Assembly (NCBI RefSeq): GCF_040436345.1
Contig: NC_133221.1
Location: forward strand, 716,972-780,971
Origin: Pagrus major
Lineage: Eukaryota; Chordata; Actinopteri; Spariformes; Sparidae
Length of the DNA stretch: 64,000 nucleotides
Direction of reading: 5' to 3'
In this document: piece after piece, positions 10,923 through 23,200 of the stretch
Position numbering within the stretch: the stretch's first letter is position 1
Layout: each line of letters begins with the position of its first letter
Program-made: the position numbers and the translations under genes
The notes under the pieces: model-generated
What the model saw: only the letters and a program-made list of their open reading frames with translations
Told to the model about the DNA's origin: nothing
The model's database searches: none

Positions 10923-12367
10923 ATGTTGCAGAAGCGAGCCGCGGAGTTTCACCTGGAGGAGGACGCGACGGGGAAGAACGGTGAGACCCAACATGACGTA
11001 GTTTAACGAAGTGAAGTGAAGAGGTGACTGTGGACCGAGCCCGAAGCGAGCTGACACCTCCGGCACCGCCTGTGTGTGTGCGGGGCTCAGTGACGCGTTT
11101 ACGGTCCCGATGTTTCACAGTTTAAACATAAATAACTTTAAAACAGACGCGATGAGACACAGAGAGGCTTCAACATGATCTTTGATCTGTGCTCATGTTT
11201 TATTATGTGTCGGTTTGGACCTGAGATAACACACAAATATACAGCACACAGGATTCAGCTCATCCAGTCAGTGTTTTATATGTTGAGTCACAATGTAAAA
11301 TAAAAGTGTTTTATTCAGTCAGATATTCATCAGCTGTGACCATAAACACAAACTCTCCTCAGTGATCAGAGCAAACATGAGGAGTGATGTTAAAGTTTGT
11401 TTCATTCATGAGTTTTAATGTGAGATGTTTTTGTGAGACTTCATTATAAAAGAGATTCTCATGATCAGTGTGGTATATTAGAGATAATAGATATAATAGA
11501 GATATTAGATATAATAGATATAACAGAGATAATAGATATAACAGAGATAATAGATATAATAGAGATATTAGATATAATAGATATAACAGAGATAATAGAT
11601 ATAACAGAGATAATAGATATAACAGAGATAATAGATATAATAGAGATATTAGATATAATAGATATAATAGAGATATTGGATATAACAGAGATATTAGATA
11701 TAATAGATATAATAGAGATATTGGATATAATAGATATAATAGAGATATTGGATATAATAGATATATTAGATATAATAGAGATATTTCTCAGCTCTCCTGA
11801 CCTCGTCCTGTTCTGACTCCAGGTGTCTGTGTTGATCTCGTCTGTATTAACATCACTGATCTGTTCTGTGTCTCAGTGAAGGAACCGTTCTGCAGTCAGT
11901 ACAGCTGTGGTTCTCTGCTCGGCAGCGGTGGTTTCGGGTCGGTGTTTTCAGGCCAGAGGCTCAGCGATGGACTGCAGGTCAGACCGCAGACCTTCACCTC
12001 CTCCACATCAGTCCATCAGTCATCAGCCGCTGCTGATATAAACGTGTTTGTGTCCTTTTTGTCCCTCCAGGTTGCCATCAAACAGATTTCCAGAGACAGA
12101 GTTCAGCAGTGGGCCCGGCTGGTGAGTGACGGCTTCTTATTGTTGGTGAATTAATTAGTCACAAAATAGTTTAAATAATCAAACAGTCAAACTCATGAGG
12201 AGTGCAGCTCAGCTCTGCCCCCTGCTGGATTCACAGCTTATTACAGCTGTGGGTGGGGGCTGGCCCCTGGTTCCCACGGAAACCTGTGATGTCATGGTTC
12301 AGTAAATGAAGCTGTAGGATTTCCCCTCATTTCTTATTCATCACAACTTTAACTGGGACCCCCCCAC

Positions 12368-12434
<67 letters not shown>

Positions 12435-14093
12435 CTGCAGACGATGACTCAGGGCGACAAAAACAAAAAACACCTGGCTGGAGTTTCTGTTCAGTGACTG
12501 AAAACACCTGATGAGTCATAACAGCCTGAAAACAGACACGTTCACTTCATATTTATTATCAATATTTGAAAACAATCATTGCAGACAAACGAGAGAAATG
12601 AGCGATGATGTCACAAAACAGGAAAAACATTTAACATGTTTTCTGTTTCTGTGGACGAAACCGAGGCTGACAAGAGAATATTAAAATCGTGTTCAGGGGT
12701 AAAAGATTGTTATTGTTTAAGTTATTATAAAAAAAAGCTTAACTTTGAAAAACTTTGATTTACAGTTTCTGTTCAAATCATTTCTTTAGGTCAGGGTTGA
12801 ACCATGAGGTTCAATATGGTCTGTAAAAATAATAATAATAGTTTTTGTGAGATAACAATGTTTCTTCTAACATGTAGGATCCCTAATTATTAATTATTTG
12901 TCATAATCTATCTGTCGATCGATCTCAAAGAGTTTTGGCCTCGCAGGAAACAGTTTGTGCAGCTGTCGCTTGTTATCAGCAGGTCATCAATCAGAAACTG
13001 ATGAATTGAATTGTTGCTAGTTTATGTAGTTAAAAGTTGATCTGTGACATTAACTGTTTCCTCCCTCTCCTCAGCCCGGTGAGGTCAGTCCCGTTCCCAT
13101 GGAGATCGCTCTGCTGCAGCGGCTGTCGGAGGTCGGAGATCACGCCGGCGTCGCCCGCATGCTGGACTGGTTCGAGGTGGAGGGGCGGGGGTTCCTGCTG
13201 GTGCTGGAGCGACCGCCGCAGTGTCAGGATCTGTTCGACTTCATCACCGAGTCAGGAGCGCTGTCTGAGCGCCTCGCCCTCAGGTCCGCCTCTCTCAGAA
13301 CCCTCCTCTGTTGGACTCGTTCCTCCCCGTTGGACTCGTTGTGTTAAAGTTCTCTTTGTGTCCTTCAGGTTCTTCCGTCAGATCGTGGAGGCGCTGCGAT
13401 TCGTCCACGCTCACGGCGTCGTGCACCGTGACATCAAAGACGAGAACATCGTGGTCGACACGAGGACGCTCGAGGTCAAGATCGTCGACTTTGGATCAGG
13501 AGCGTCGCTCAAAGAGACGCCGTACAGCGAGTTCGAAGGTACAGAGACCGTCTGCTCCCACGACATTGTGTTCTGTACGTTAATGTTACTGTTGAACAGC
13601 CAGATCAATAAAGTTTTTGTCCTCCTCCTCCTCCTCCTCCTCCTCCTCCTCCTCCTCAGGGACTCGGGTCTACAGTCCTCCTGAGTGGATCCTGACTCAG
13701 TCCTACGAGGCCGTCTCCCTCACCGTCTGGTCTCTCGGCGTCTTGCTCTTCGACATGGTTTGCGGTGACATCCCGTTTGAGCGTGACGTGGAGATTGTCC
13801 AGGCCACGCCCCATTTCACCAGACGGGTCTCTACAGGTGAGCGCAGGCCCCGCCCACCACTCTGCTCCTGTGAGATGTGATTGGCTCTCCACTGTTCCGG
13901 CTGTCATGTTTAACTCTGGGCTCTCTCCTCAGAATGCCAGGCTCTGATTCGCTGGTGTCTGTCGTACCGGCCCGAGGAGCGTCCGACCCTGGAGGAGATC
14001 CTGTCTCACCCCTGGATGGAGGGAGGAGAGATGGGGGAGGAAGGAGGAGACCTGCAGGAGGAGCACAGCTCTCTGCCCAGCCAGTCCCTGTAG
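10923..14093 (+). CDS. pim2: Serine/threonine-protein kinase Pim-2
   Basis: Pim kinases are constitutively active pro-survival Ser/Thr kinases downstream of JAK/STAT (known for the family). Seven exons: 10923-10980, 11877-11977, 12071-12121, 13075-13283, 13369-13538, 13660-13836 and 13933-14093. They sum to 927 nt, or 308 codons, against 311 in human PIM2. The protein starts [14 protein letters not shown]. The kinase domain shows the Gly loop [17 protein letters not shown] with the ATP-binding Lys, hinge [13 protein letters not shown] with the Pim-specific proline, catalytic loop [15 protein letters not shown], and [10 protein letters not shown] in the activation segment. The next motif is [19 protein letters not shown]. 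The C-terminus is short and acidic. The ATG at 10923 was chosen because MLQK resembles the Pim N-terminus and it splices in frame. pim2 is preferred over pim1 or pim3 because of its position between otud5 and slc35a2, although the kinase also resembles Pim-1. Confidence 0.95.
10981..11876 (+). other. pim2 intron 1
   Basis: This 896-nt intron follows the short first coding exon. Its last third is a GATATAATA minisatellite (listed separately). Otherwise it is AT-rich sequence with no recognised feature. Confidence 0.8.
11477..11785. repeat. ATAGATATAAYAGAGATA minisatellite
   Basis: AT-rich tandem units of 9-18 bp built from AGATATAATAGAGATAATAG variants. They lie in pim2 intron 1 about 90 nt before the exon 2 acceptor. 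Confidence 0.93.
12122..13074 (+). other. pim2 intron 3
   Basis: A 953-nt intron with a C-run (12359-12369) followed by (CA)n from about 12370 to 12433. The rest is unremarkable AT-rich sequence. Confidence 0.8.
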
Positions 14094-14436
14094 ACCTGGA
14101 CATGGAGGACGGACAGTCTCAGTGAACGTCTCTGTGACAGCAGAGACTGAAGCTCACACTGGATTCATACGACCGACTGACCTCCTGGTCTCATCCTCTG
14201 ATCGCTGAAAAACTTACTTTCATTTCCTGTTTGTTTGTTATTTATCTGTTTGGTTTGGCAGCCATGTTTGATTTGGGCAGGACGACTTCCTGTTTGGTTA
14301 TTTATTGATCTGAGTATTTATTTAGTTTTCAAGAAACAACAGGTTCCAGTTCCACTTTCATCAGGTTCTGTTCTTTAAACACTTAGTTAGACGTTCTGTC
14401 CCCTTATTTATTTTCTAAAAACAAGTTGTAACCAGA
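14094..14436 (+). promoter_or_regulatory. pim2 3'UTR with AU-rich elements
   Basis: After the TAG at 14091-14093, several ATTTA pentamers occur between about 14238 and 14412, including overlapping TATTTATTTA. AU-rich elements destabilise the mRNAs of Pim kinases (known). No AATAAA or ATTAAA was found before the following minisatellite, so the 3'UTR may run through it. Confidence 0.6.
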
Positions 14437-15193
14437 GAGAACAGAACGCAGAACACAGAACAGAACACAGAACACAGAACAGAACACAGAGAACAGAACA
14501 CAGAACAGAACACAGAACAGAACACAGAACAGAACACAGAACAGAACACAGAGAACAGAACACAGAGAACAGAACACAGAACAGAACACAGAGAACAGAA
14601 CACAGAACAGAACACAGAGAACAGAACACAGAACAGAACACAGAACAGAACACAGAACAGACCACAGAACAGAACACAGAGAACAGAACACAGAACAGAA
14701 CACAGAGAACAGAACACAGAACAGAACACAGAACAGAACACAGAGAACAGAGCACAGAACAGAACACAGAGAACAGAGCACAGAACAGAACACAGAACAG
14801 AACACAGAGAGAGAACAGAACACAGAGAACAGAACACAGAACAGAACACAGAGAACAGAACTCAGAACACAGAGAACAGAACACAGAACAGACCACAGAG
14901 AACAGAACACAGAACAGAACACAGAACAGAACACAGAGAACAGAACACAGAACACAGAGAACAGAACACAGAACAGAACACAGAACAGAACACAGAGAAC
15001 AGAACACAGAACAGAACACAGAACACAGAGAACAGAACACAGAGAACAGAACACAGAGAACAGAACACAGAACAGAACACAGAACACAGAGAACAGAACA
15101 CAGAACAGAACAGAACACAGAACAGAACACAGAGAACAGAACACAGAACAGAACACAGAGAACAGAACAGAACACAGAACAGAACACAGAACA
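14437..15193 (+). repeat. CAGAACA minisatellite, nearly T-free
   Basis: About 755 bp of CAGAACACAGAA and CAGAGAACAGAA variants. The + strand contains only A, C and G apart from a rare T (near 14871). It begins about 345 nt after the pim2 stop. The opposite strand gives Val/Leu/Phe/Cys/Ser frames that are repeat artefacts. Confidence 0.95.
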
Positions 15194-15289
15194 GTTGAGC
15201 GTTGACTCAGTGTGAACATTCAGCTGCGTTCAGGTGCAAATTAAAAACGGGTCATCTGAGCACTGAAACGTTTCCACCTACGAGGTCAT

Positions 15290-15366
15290 CATCACCTGTA
15301 GCTGCAGTGATGACGTCATCACCTGTAGCTGCAGTGATGACGTCATCACCTGTAGCTGCAGTGATA
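15290..15366. repeat. 27-bp tandem repeat carrying CRE palindromes
   Basis: Three near-identical units of TCACCTGTAGCTGCAGTGATGACGTCA type. The unit junctions create TGATGACGTCATCA, a perfect 14-bp palindrome with a consensus cAMP response element (TGACGTCA at 15311-15318 and 15338-15345). Confidence 0.9.
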
Positions 15367-17324
15367 AAATACCAAAGATTTAGTTTTGTTTAATGTCAGA
15401 AGATGCTGAGACGCTGCGACTGGAGGAGCTGCTGACAGTCGGTGGATTGTTGCTGGTTGTTGAGTCGTCGTCTTCTGTGTTTGTGTTCATGGAGCTTCAG
15501 TGTTCAGACGACCTCCATTTTGTTTGTCAGTCAGCAGAATGTAAAGTAATAGAGCACGTTCTCCATTCTCCTCAAACCACAGAACCTGAAGAACAGGGAA
15601 GTAATCTGTTACATTCCAGCTCATTACATATTAAGTGTCCTGGTCCAGTTAGACCGGAGCAGCAGGATCTGCAGCTGTCACAGATCAGATCTTTGTCAGT
15701 GTTTGAGCTCACATCATAAAGTTTGAACACATATTTATTTGTTGTCTGGTTCTGGTTCAGATGTAAACCAGTGGATCTGGTTCATGGTGACGTCTGGATG
15801 TGACGTCACTGTAAATACTTGTGTATTACTCACTGGTTTATGATCCAAGTGGCTCCTCAGTCACTTGTTCCTGTTTATTTACATTAAATAAGAATTTATG
15901 GATCGAGAGAAAAAAGATCCTACGTTTGAATAAAACAGTTTTTGTCACCTCATCCTGATTCTGTCTGTTATTTATATTTATATATTTAACAGGAAGTAAC
16001 ATCGTCACAACGTTACAGAACAAGATGGAGTTTATGAATAACTGTGTTTTAAATAAACCTGAAGACAAAACAATCACTTTACACAAAATGGATTTAAATT
16101 CCTTCAATAGACAAAAAACTTCATATTTAATATTCAGTGTGAACTGAACGAGCACATTAATCTACAGAATCTGGTGAAGATGATATTAAACTAAACTGTT
16201 GTGGCTCCATGTTCTCAAATTAATAAAAGTAAATATGTCATTAGCTGCTGCTGGAATCTGTGGAGACGACAGGACATTTGTTTTTATCTTCCAAAACCAA
16301 AATGATGAATTGTGTTGATTCTGACAAGAAAAGAAAGAATCATGAAACCTAAAATCTTTAAAACTCGTCAAAGAAATCAAAGAACAGAAGTTTATTAATT
16401 CTTCTGTCGTCAAACACGTCACAATCACCATCGTTAACAAAAGGTCATTTTATAGTTCATCAAACTTTCAAATGAAATGTTTTATAAACTGTTGAGACAC
16501 TTTGAAGTTTATAAAATAATAATGTTCAGTGTTTCATCATAATGTTTTATTTCATGTTTATGTTTTTAGACTTTTGGTTTAAAAGTTGCTGCTTTTATTT
16601 TCTACATTTTAAACAAAGTTTCCTCCGGCAGGTGGCGCTGAACATCACAAACATCCGACAGGTGAGGTGTCACCCAGCAGCCAATAGGATTCCTCCATGT
16701 TCAACCTGGACGAGAACAAGGAAGTGATTGTTGTCAGCAGGATCAGAGAGGAGGAGGAGGAGAAGAGGTCTCACTCTGACTGTTTATTCAGAGCTCCTCA
16801 CCACAGAGCATCTTCTCTCATGATGAATGAAACAAATCATTTTTAATTAACATATTTTGTGGATTATTATTCGTTCAGTTCTGATGATCTATTTTCTCAT
16901 ATTCCATATTTTATTTGTAGTTTTATTGAACATAAAACAAAAAGACAGATTATGAGATATATTCAGGACACTATTAATTAACATTAAGACAAATGTATGT
17001 TTTAATAAATAAACACAGGCTCATATACAACCAGTGAGTCACTGACATGAGGAGGAATCATCACAACAAATGAAAAATGTTTATTTATTTTGTTATAATA
17101 ACTTTCATAGATCCTGTTTGAGATTAAAGATCATTTAAAAATGTCAGTTTAGCTTTAAAGAGTTTTTCTGAGTAAAAAGAAATGAACCCAGTCGACGTCT
17201 TTTAGCATTTTTATAGCATCACAATATCAAAGTGAAGAAACAGCGAAGCTTCCAACAGTTTGATCAGAAATCAAAAGGATAAATCAACTCTGAAGGTTTT
17301 TCTGTTTCACTCATCACCAGCTGA
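15367..17324. other. pim2-slc35a2 intergenic sequence, no gene recognised
   Basis: AT-rich sequence. An open frame at 15393-15719 lacks recognisable domains and splice context. Possible late pim2 polyadenylation signals are ATTAAA near 15883 and AATAAA near 15924. A short purine run lies near 16748-16766. Confidence 0.6.
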
Positions 17325-18493
17325 GACACAGCTCACTGCAGCTCACTGCATCTCACTCAGCTCACTGCATCTCACTCAGCTCCCTGCAGCTCCCTGCAGC
17401 TCACTCAGCTCCCTGCAGCTCACTGCAACTCCCTGCAGCTCCCTGCAGCTCACTCAGCTCCCTGCAGCTCCCTGCAGCCCCCTGCAGCTCCCTGCAGCTC
17501 CCTGCAACTCACTTCAGCTCCCTGCAACTCACTGCAGCTCCCTGCAGCCCCCTGCAGCTCCCTGCAGCTCCCTGCAGCCCCCTGCAGCTCACTCAGCTCA
17601 CTGCAGCTCCCTGCAGCTCACTCAGCTCCCTGCAGCTCACTGCAGCTCCCTGCAGCTCACTCAGCTCCCTGCAGCTCACTCAGCTCACTGCAGCTCCCTG
17701 CAGCTCACTCAGCTCACTGCAGCTCCCTGCAGCTCACTCAGCTCCCTGCAGCTCCCTGCAGCTCACTCAGCTCCCTGCAGCTCACTCAGCTCACTCAGCT
17801 CCCTGCAGCTCACTCAGCTCACTGCAGCTCCCTGCAGCTCACTCAGCTCACTCAGCTCCCTGCAGCTCACTCAGCTCCCTGCAGCTCACTCAGCTCACTG
17901 CAGCTCCCTGCAGCTCACTCAGCTCACTGCAGCTCCCTGCAGCTCACTGCATCTCACTGCAGCTCCCTGCAGCTCACTGCATCTCACTGCAGCTCCCTGC
18001 AGCTCACTGCATCTCACTGCAGCTCCCTGCAGCTCACTCAGCTCCCTGCAGCTCACTCAGCTCACTCAGCTTCCTGCAGCTCCCTGCAGCTCACTCAGCT
18101 CCCTGCATCTCACTCAGCTCCCTGCAGCTCACTCAGCTCCCTGCAGCTCACTGCATCTCACTCAGCTCCCTGCAGCTCACTCAGCTCCCTGCAGCTTCCT
18201 GCATCTCACTCAGCTCCCTGCAGCTCACTCAGCTCCCTGCATCTCACTCAGCTCCCTGCAGCTCACTCAGCTCCCTGCATCTCACTCAGCTCCCTGCAGC
18301 TCCCTGCAGCTCACTCAGCTCCCTGCAGCTCACTCAGCTCCCTGCATCTCACTCAGCTCCCTGCAGCTCACTCAGCTCCCTGCAGCTCACTCAGCTCCCT
18401 GCATCTCACTCAGCTCCCTGCAGCTCACTCAGCTCCCTGCAGCTCCCTGCAGCTCACTCAGCTCCCTGCAGCTCCCTGCAGCTCACTCAGCTT
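17325..18493. repeat. AGCTCCCTGC/AGCTCACTC minisatellite
   Basis: About 1.17 kb of mixed 9- and 10-bp units (AGCTCACTC, AGCTCCCTGC, AGCTCACTGC) with many CTGCAG sites. It ends about 500 bp upstream of the slc35a2 start codon. A 447-codon frame running through it is low-complexity Ser/Leu/Ala/Pro sequence and is not a gene. Confidence 0.95.
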
Positions 18494-18610
18494 CCTTTAA
18501 CAAGACAACATTCATTATAATTATAATAACGAGTGAATACATTTATACATGTGGATATGATCATTTTAATTCATTAAAAACTAATACAAATTATGATTAT
18601 TGATGATTTT

Positions 18611-18904
18611 TTACATGATGTTTAATGATAAAACGACATTATACAGCAGATGTTCCGCGACGCGGGTGAAACTATGTTTTTCCATCAGAGTGATACATCT
18701 GTCAGACAGTTCGTCATATCTGTGCAGCTGTAGTTCCTTCAGTCCCTGAACGCATCGCAGCCTCCTCTGACTGTTTTCCTCCCGGTGGTGCGGTGGCCCC
18801 CCCGCAGGCTCCTCTAAGCTCCGGTCAGACCCGCCCGACACGCCCGCCGCCTCCCGCTGTGACCTGACCGACACACCGGAGCTCAGTTCCGGGTGGCTCT
18901 GCAC
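18611..18904 (-). CDS. Hypothetical antisense frame at the slc35a2 promoter
   Basis: A 97-codon frame runs leftward from ATG at 18904 to a stop at 18611, overlapping the CpG-rich slc35a2 promoter. The first half is Gly/Ser/Glu-rich. The second half lies in less GC-rich DNA but stays open and looks like an amphipathic helix (LKELQLHRYDELSDRCITLM). An ATTAAA overlaps its last codons. I do not recognise the family. It could be a divergent short transcript or chance. Confidence 0.2.
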   Translation of the reverse strand: MQSHPELSSGVSVRSQREAAGVSGGSDRSLEEPAGGPPHHREENSQRRLRCVQGLKELQLHRYDELSDRCITLMEKHSFTRVAEHLLYNVVLSLNIM

Positions 18905-19130
18905 TGTGAGCCGCGGCTAGCTGGCAGGCTAGCGGACTGTTAGTGGAGCAGGCAGCGGGGCGAAGAGGTCCGGACGGCGGGCAGAGGGAAGCAGCATGGC
19001 CGCAGGGAAGCACAGCCAGGCGGGGGAGGAGAAGGCAGCGAGCCGGGGTCAGAGCGAAGGTAAGTGTCCGGGGAGGGAGACCCGAGGACCGGGACAGGAG
19101 TTCACCTCACACGGCCCGCGAGGCTCTGAA
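18780..19130 (+). promoter_or_regulatory. slc35a2 CpG-rich, TATA-less promoter and first exon
   Basis: GC content and CpG frequency rise sharply over this interval, which spans the ATG at 18996 and the first donor at 19060. No TATA box is seen, as expected for a housekeeping gene. Confidence 0.6.
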
Positions 19131-19709
19131 CCCGGGTAGCTGCTCGCTGAGTGAGCCGACGTGTCGGAACAAGAATTAGAATTAGATTTCTGTTGATGAA
19201 TCGATTAAATCGATAAACGATCAATCAAAGTTCCTCCGCGGTCCTGTGGACGCAGGCGGCGGCGGAGGCTAGCTAGCCAGCGGCTAAACTAACCAAAGTT
19301 AGCGGACTCGAAGCGGGTCAGTATCTGTCAGAGTTAACCCGGAAAGTTCGCCAGTGTGAATACTCGTGGATATCTACCGGGTCTGACATCGGGTCAAGTG
19401 TTAATTAAGTGACGTCAGGACTTTTAATATAAACTAAGGACATTAACTGTTGGCATGCTAGCGGGGCAGGAGGCTAACGCACAGTGCTAGGCTAATTGTT
19501 TATTGGTGTAAAACTAGTTTCTCTGAGGCGGTTAGCTGTTAGCTGTTAGCTGTTAGCTGTTAGCTGCTGGTGTCGCTTCACTGTGGAGGCTGAACCCGAC
19601 TCAGTGCCGGAACCAGGTGTGTCTGTGGCCTGAGGAGGCTCGGCAGCTGGTGACGTGGAGGTTTAGACTGCAGGTGACACACACTCCTTTATTTACACGC
19701 ACACACACG

Positions 19710-19747
<38 letters not shown>

Positions 19748-20129
19748 CTGATAAATACACAGTCAGTGGTGACAGAAGTAATCAGATACTTTGTAAATAC
19801 TCCACTACAAGTGAAACATCTGAATTACAATCTTTACTTCAGTGAACGTCTCAGTTCTTCAGTACCGACAGTTCTGTTGCTGCAGTGATCAGAGAGTCAC
19901 TGCTGCTCTGAGACCAGCCGAGTAAAAGTATAAGGTACCTTGAATATGTTGAAGTGTCAAACAGTGTCAAAATCAAATATATAAGTAAATATATAAATAA
20001 TTGTGTAATTTAATGCTTAATTGTCACCATAAATAAAAAAATGACACATTAAATATATGAAAGTTAAATAAATCTGTCACTTCCATCCATGAAAAGTCAG
20101 AACGCGAATGATCCGTCTGACAGACCCGA

Positions 20130-20214
<85 letters not shown>

Positions 20215-23200
20215 ACAGAACAGAAGGATTCAGATTGTCATGTCAGCCCGGTGTGGTTGGTACCAGTAGAGGCGGTACCGGTGTGGTTGGTACCAGTAGA
20301 GGCGGAACATCGTCACTCTGAGACGTTGACAGAAACATTTTCAACATCTAAGTGTGAAACCAGGATACTTTAACTGGACCTCGAGTCGTCGCAAGCGACA
20401 GAAACAGTGTTTTTTAAATTGATGATCTTTTCTGAACCTGAACCGAGTCACTGCCGTCAGAACCTGACTGGACTTTATCACATCAGAATAGAAATGAACA
20501 TTGAACCTGAAAATGATGAGAAGAAGAAGAAGCCATCAGGACACTAAAGCAGAAGTTTATTTTTCAAGTTTGGAAAAGTTACCAAATAATAGTTTTATCT
20601 TCTTGTCTCCATAACAACAACGTGACGAGTGGTTCTGTGTGCGTCTCCCTGCAGTCAACAGGAAGTTGAAGTACATCAGCCTGGCGGTGCTGGTGGTCCA
20701 GAATGCATCGCTCATCCTCAGCATCCGATACGTCCGCACGTTGCCGGGCGACCGCTTCTTCGCGACGTCAGCCGTCGTGATGGCCGAGGTCCTGAAGGTC
20801 CTGACATGTCTGCTCATCATCCTGCTGCAGAAGAGATGTGAGTGAAACAACAACATGAACGTAGAAAAGTAACGAATCTAGAAACATGAGATGAAGACAG
20901 AAATTTAACAGGTGTGTTTATTGATCCCTCGTCGTCACGGTGACAAATATCATGGCTCATTTCAGCAGCAGAACTAAAAGCAGTGATGATACTGAGATGA
21001 TCTGAAGATGATCGAAGGCCTCAGCCCGTCGCTGTGCAGCCGTCCGTCAGGATGCTGTGGTAGAACGACAGAGTAAACAGTAACACCTGACTCTCTCTCT
21101 CTGTGGCTGCAGGTAATGTGAAGGAGACGCTCTTCTTCCTGGTCGACTCCATCGTGTTTCAGTACAAAGACACTCTGAAACTGGCCGTCCCGTCGCTCAT
21201 CTACACTCTGCAGAACAACCTGCAGTACGTCGCCATCTCCAACCTGCCGGCCGCCACCTTCCAGGTCAGACTCAGCGTGATCCAGAGCTTCAGTCGGTGA
21301 TGTTCTGTCTTTTGTAAACAGGTCCAAGGACCTGACACAAATCAGGGTTTAAAACACTTTACGATTCACAAAAGTCAAAATCAATTTTCCAAATATTGAA
21401 TAACATGATGTTGACAGAAGGAGGGAGGTGGAGCCTGTTCAGATGTTTGATGCAGTCACATGTGAGCCCATAATGCTACCTGGACTACAGAGTGATGTAG
21501 TCTGTAGTCCTAAAACCTGTAAATCAGTTAGCATGTTAGCATGTTAGCACTTCCTGTCCCCTCGTCTCAAAGTCTGAGTCTGTTGATGTGTTTCCTGTTA
21601 AATGAGTGAAATAAGGTGTGTTACAGGCTGAACACATAAACTCATCATTAACTGTCCACAGTTTAATTATAAAGCTCTTCATGTGTTAAAAACAGTTAGC
21701 GGTTGCTAACAAGTGTCTGAATGAGACTACAGAGGTTGTCGGGACATTAAACGTCCTCACAGCGAACACGGAGACTCATCTGCTCACTAGTCCGTCTTTA
21801 CAGGCCACTTTAGTTACACACTGTTCTGACTCTGACTTTACAACTCGTACATTGATCAGTTTATAGAAAACCTGGATAGTAATTGTGCAGTGAGACGCTC
21901 AGTGGTGGAGACGTTTAAGTCATGTGACCGTGATGTCGTCTGTTTGTAGCCTAGCATTAGCTTTTTACTGCTACACATTTAATTTACGCTTCAAACATCA
22001 CAGAGTGGAGTTCATCTGTGGAGATTATCTGGTGAACAGAACCTTCGGACTATTTTGTGTTTTAATCTGAAATACAATTCAACAATCTGTCAGGCTTTCA
22101 GTGAGATAACCAGAGCGATGCTAGCTTCAGTTAGCTACAAACAACATCATCTCTACACTGTGTACTGATACCTGATGGTACCTTGTTCTGTCCTTCAGTC
22201 TCTCTGTAATAACAAAAAGTCATTTCAGTAAAAAATAAATGATGAAATATGTTCAAACTCTTCAGAAGATGAAACTGTTTTCACTCTGAACACTTTGTTG
22301 AACCTGGAGACTGAAACCAGCAGATACTTCTTCAGGTGGAGCTCAGAATCAGGTGGACGGAGGTTCATCAGGTGACACACAGTGTTGATCTGAACATGAA
22401 GCTGAGGACAGAAATCACATCACACAGCAGCTGTTGTTGACAGGAAGTGTAACGAGTGTGTCGTCCTCAGGTGACGTACCAGCTGAAGATCCTCACCACG
22501 GCTCTGTTCAGCGTGTTGATGCTGAGGAAGTCTCTGTCCAGAGTCCAGTGGGTCTCTCTGCTGCTGCTGTTCGCCGGAGTCGCCATCGTCCAGGTACGAG
22601 GTTCAGCCTCCGCCGCACTCTGAGGCCGCGCTGCAACACGCCGCGCTGCAACACGCCGCGCTGCAACACGCCGCGCTGTTTAATGTTTACTGAGATCAGA
22701 AACAAACACGACTCATTGATTCATCATCAGCTCCAGTTTAACATCCAGACACTGAAGAAGCTTTAGTCTCATTGTTGCATTTATTTATTTACAGTCAGGC
22801 TACAGCTGTGACAACAACAACAACAACAACAACACTGTAAACTTTATATTACTCATATTTTGTTTATCGGATCATAGAAGGCTCCCGTTGTGACCTCACA
22901 CCTGTCAGTCAGGTATTGTGACTTATTGATCGATGTTACTGATCGATCGTGTTGCTTCATAACTTCCTGTTGCTGTGCTGAGTAAGCTGCCTGCTGATTG
23001 GTCGGTGAGCTGATCCGGTGTTGAATGTCTGGTTTCAGGTGCAGCAGGAGGGGAAGAAGGAGGCGTCGGTGTCGGACAGCTCCAATCAGAATTACATGGC
23101 GGGTTTGGTTGCCGTGGTGATCAGCTGCCTGTCGTCGGGATTCGCCGGCGTTTACTTTGAGAAGATCCTGAAAGGCAGCTCGGCGTCCGTCTGGGTGAGG

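Noticed and set aside
14404-15219. Minus-strand 271-codon Cys/Val/Leu/Phe/Ser frames
   Set aside because: Pure complement of the CAGAACA minisatellite.
15393-15719. 108-codon + frame downstream of pim2
   Set aside because: No recognised domain, no convincing splice or promoter context; length within chance range.
17260-18603. 447-codon Ser/Leu/Ala/Pro-rich open frame
   Set aside because: It is a readthrough of the AGCT minisatellite. Composition follows the repeat unit and no domain or splice context exists.
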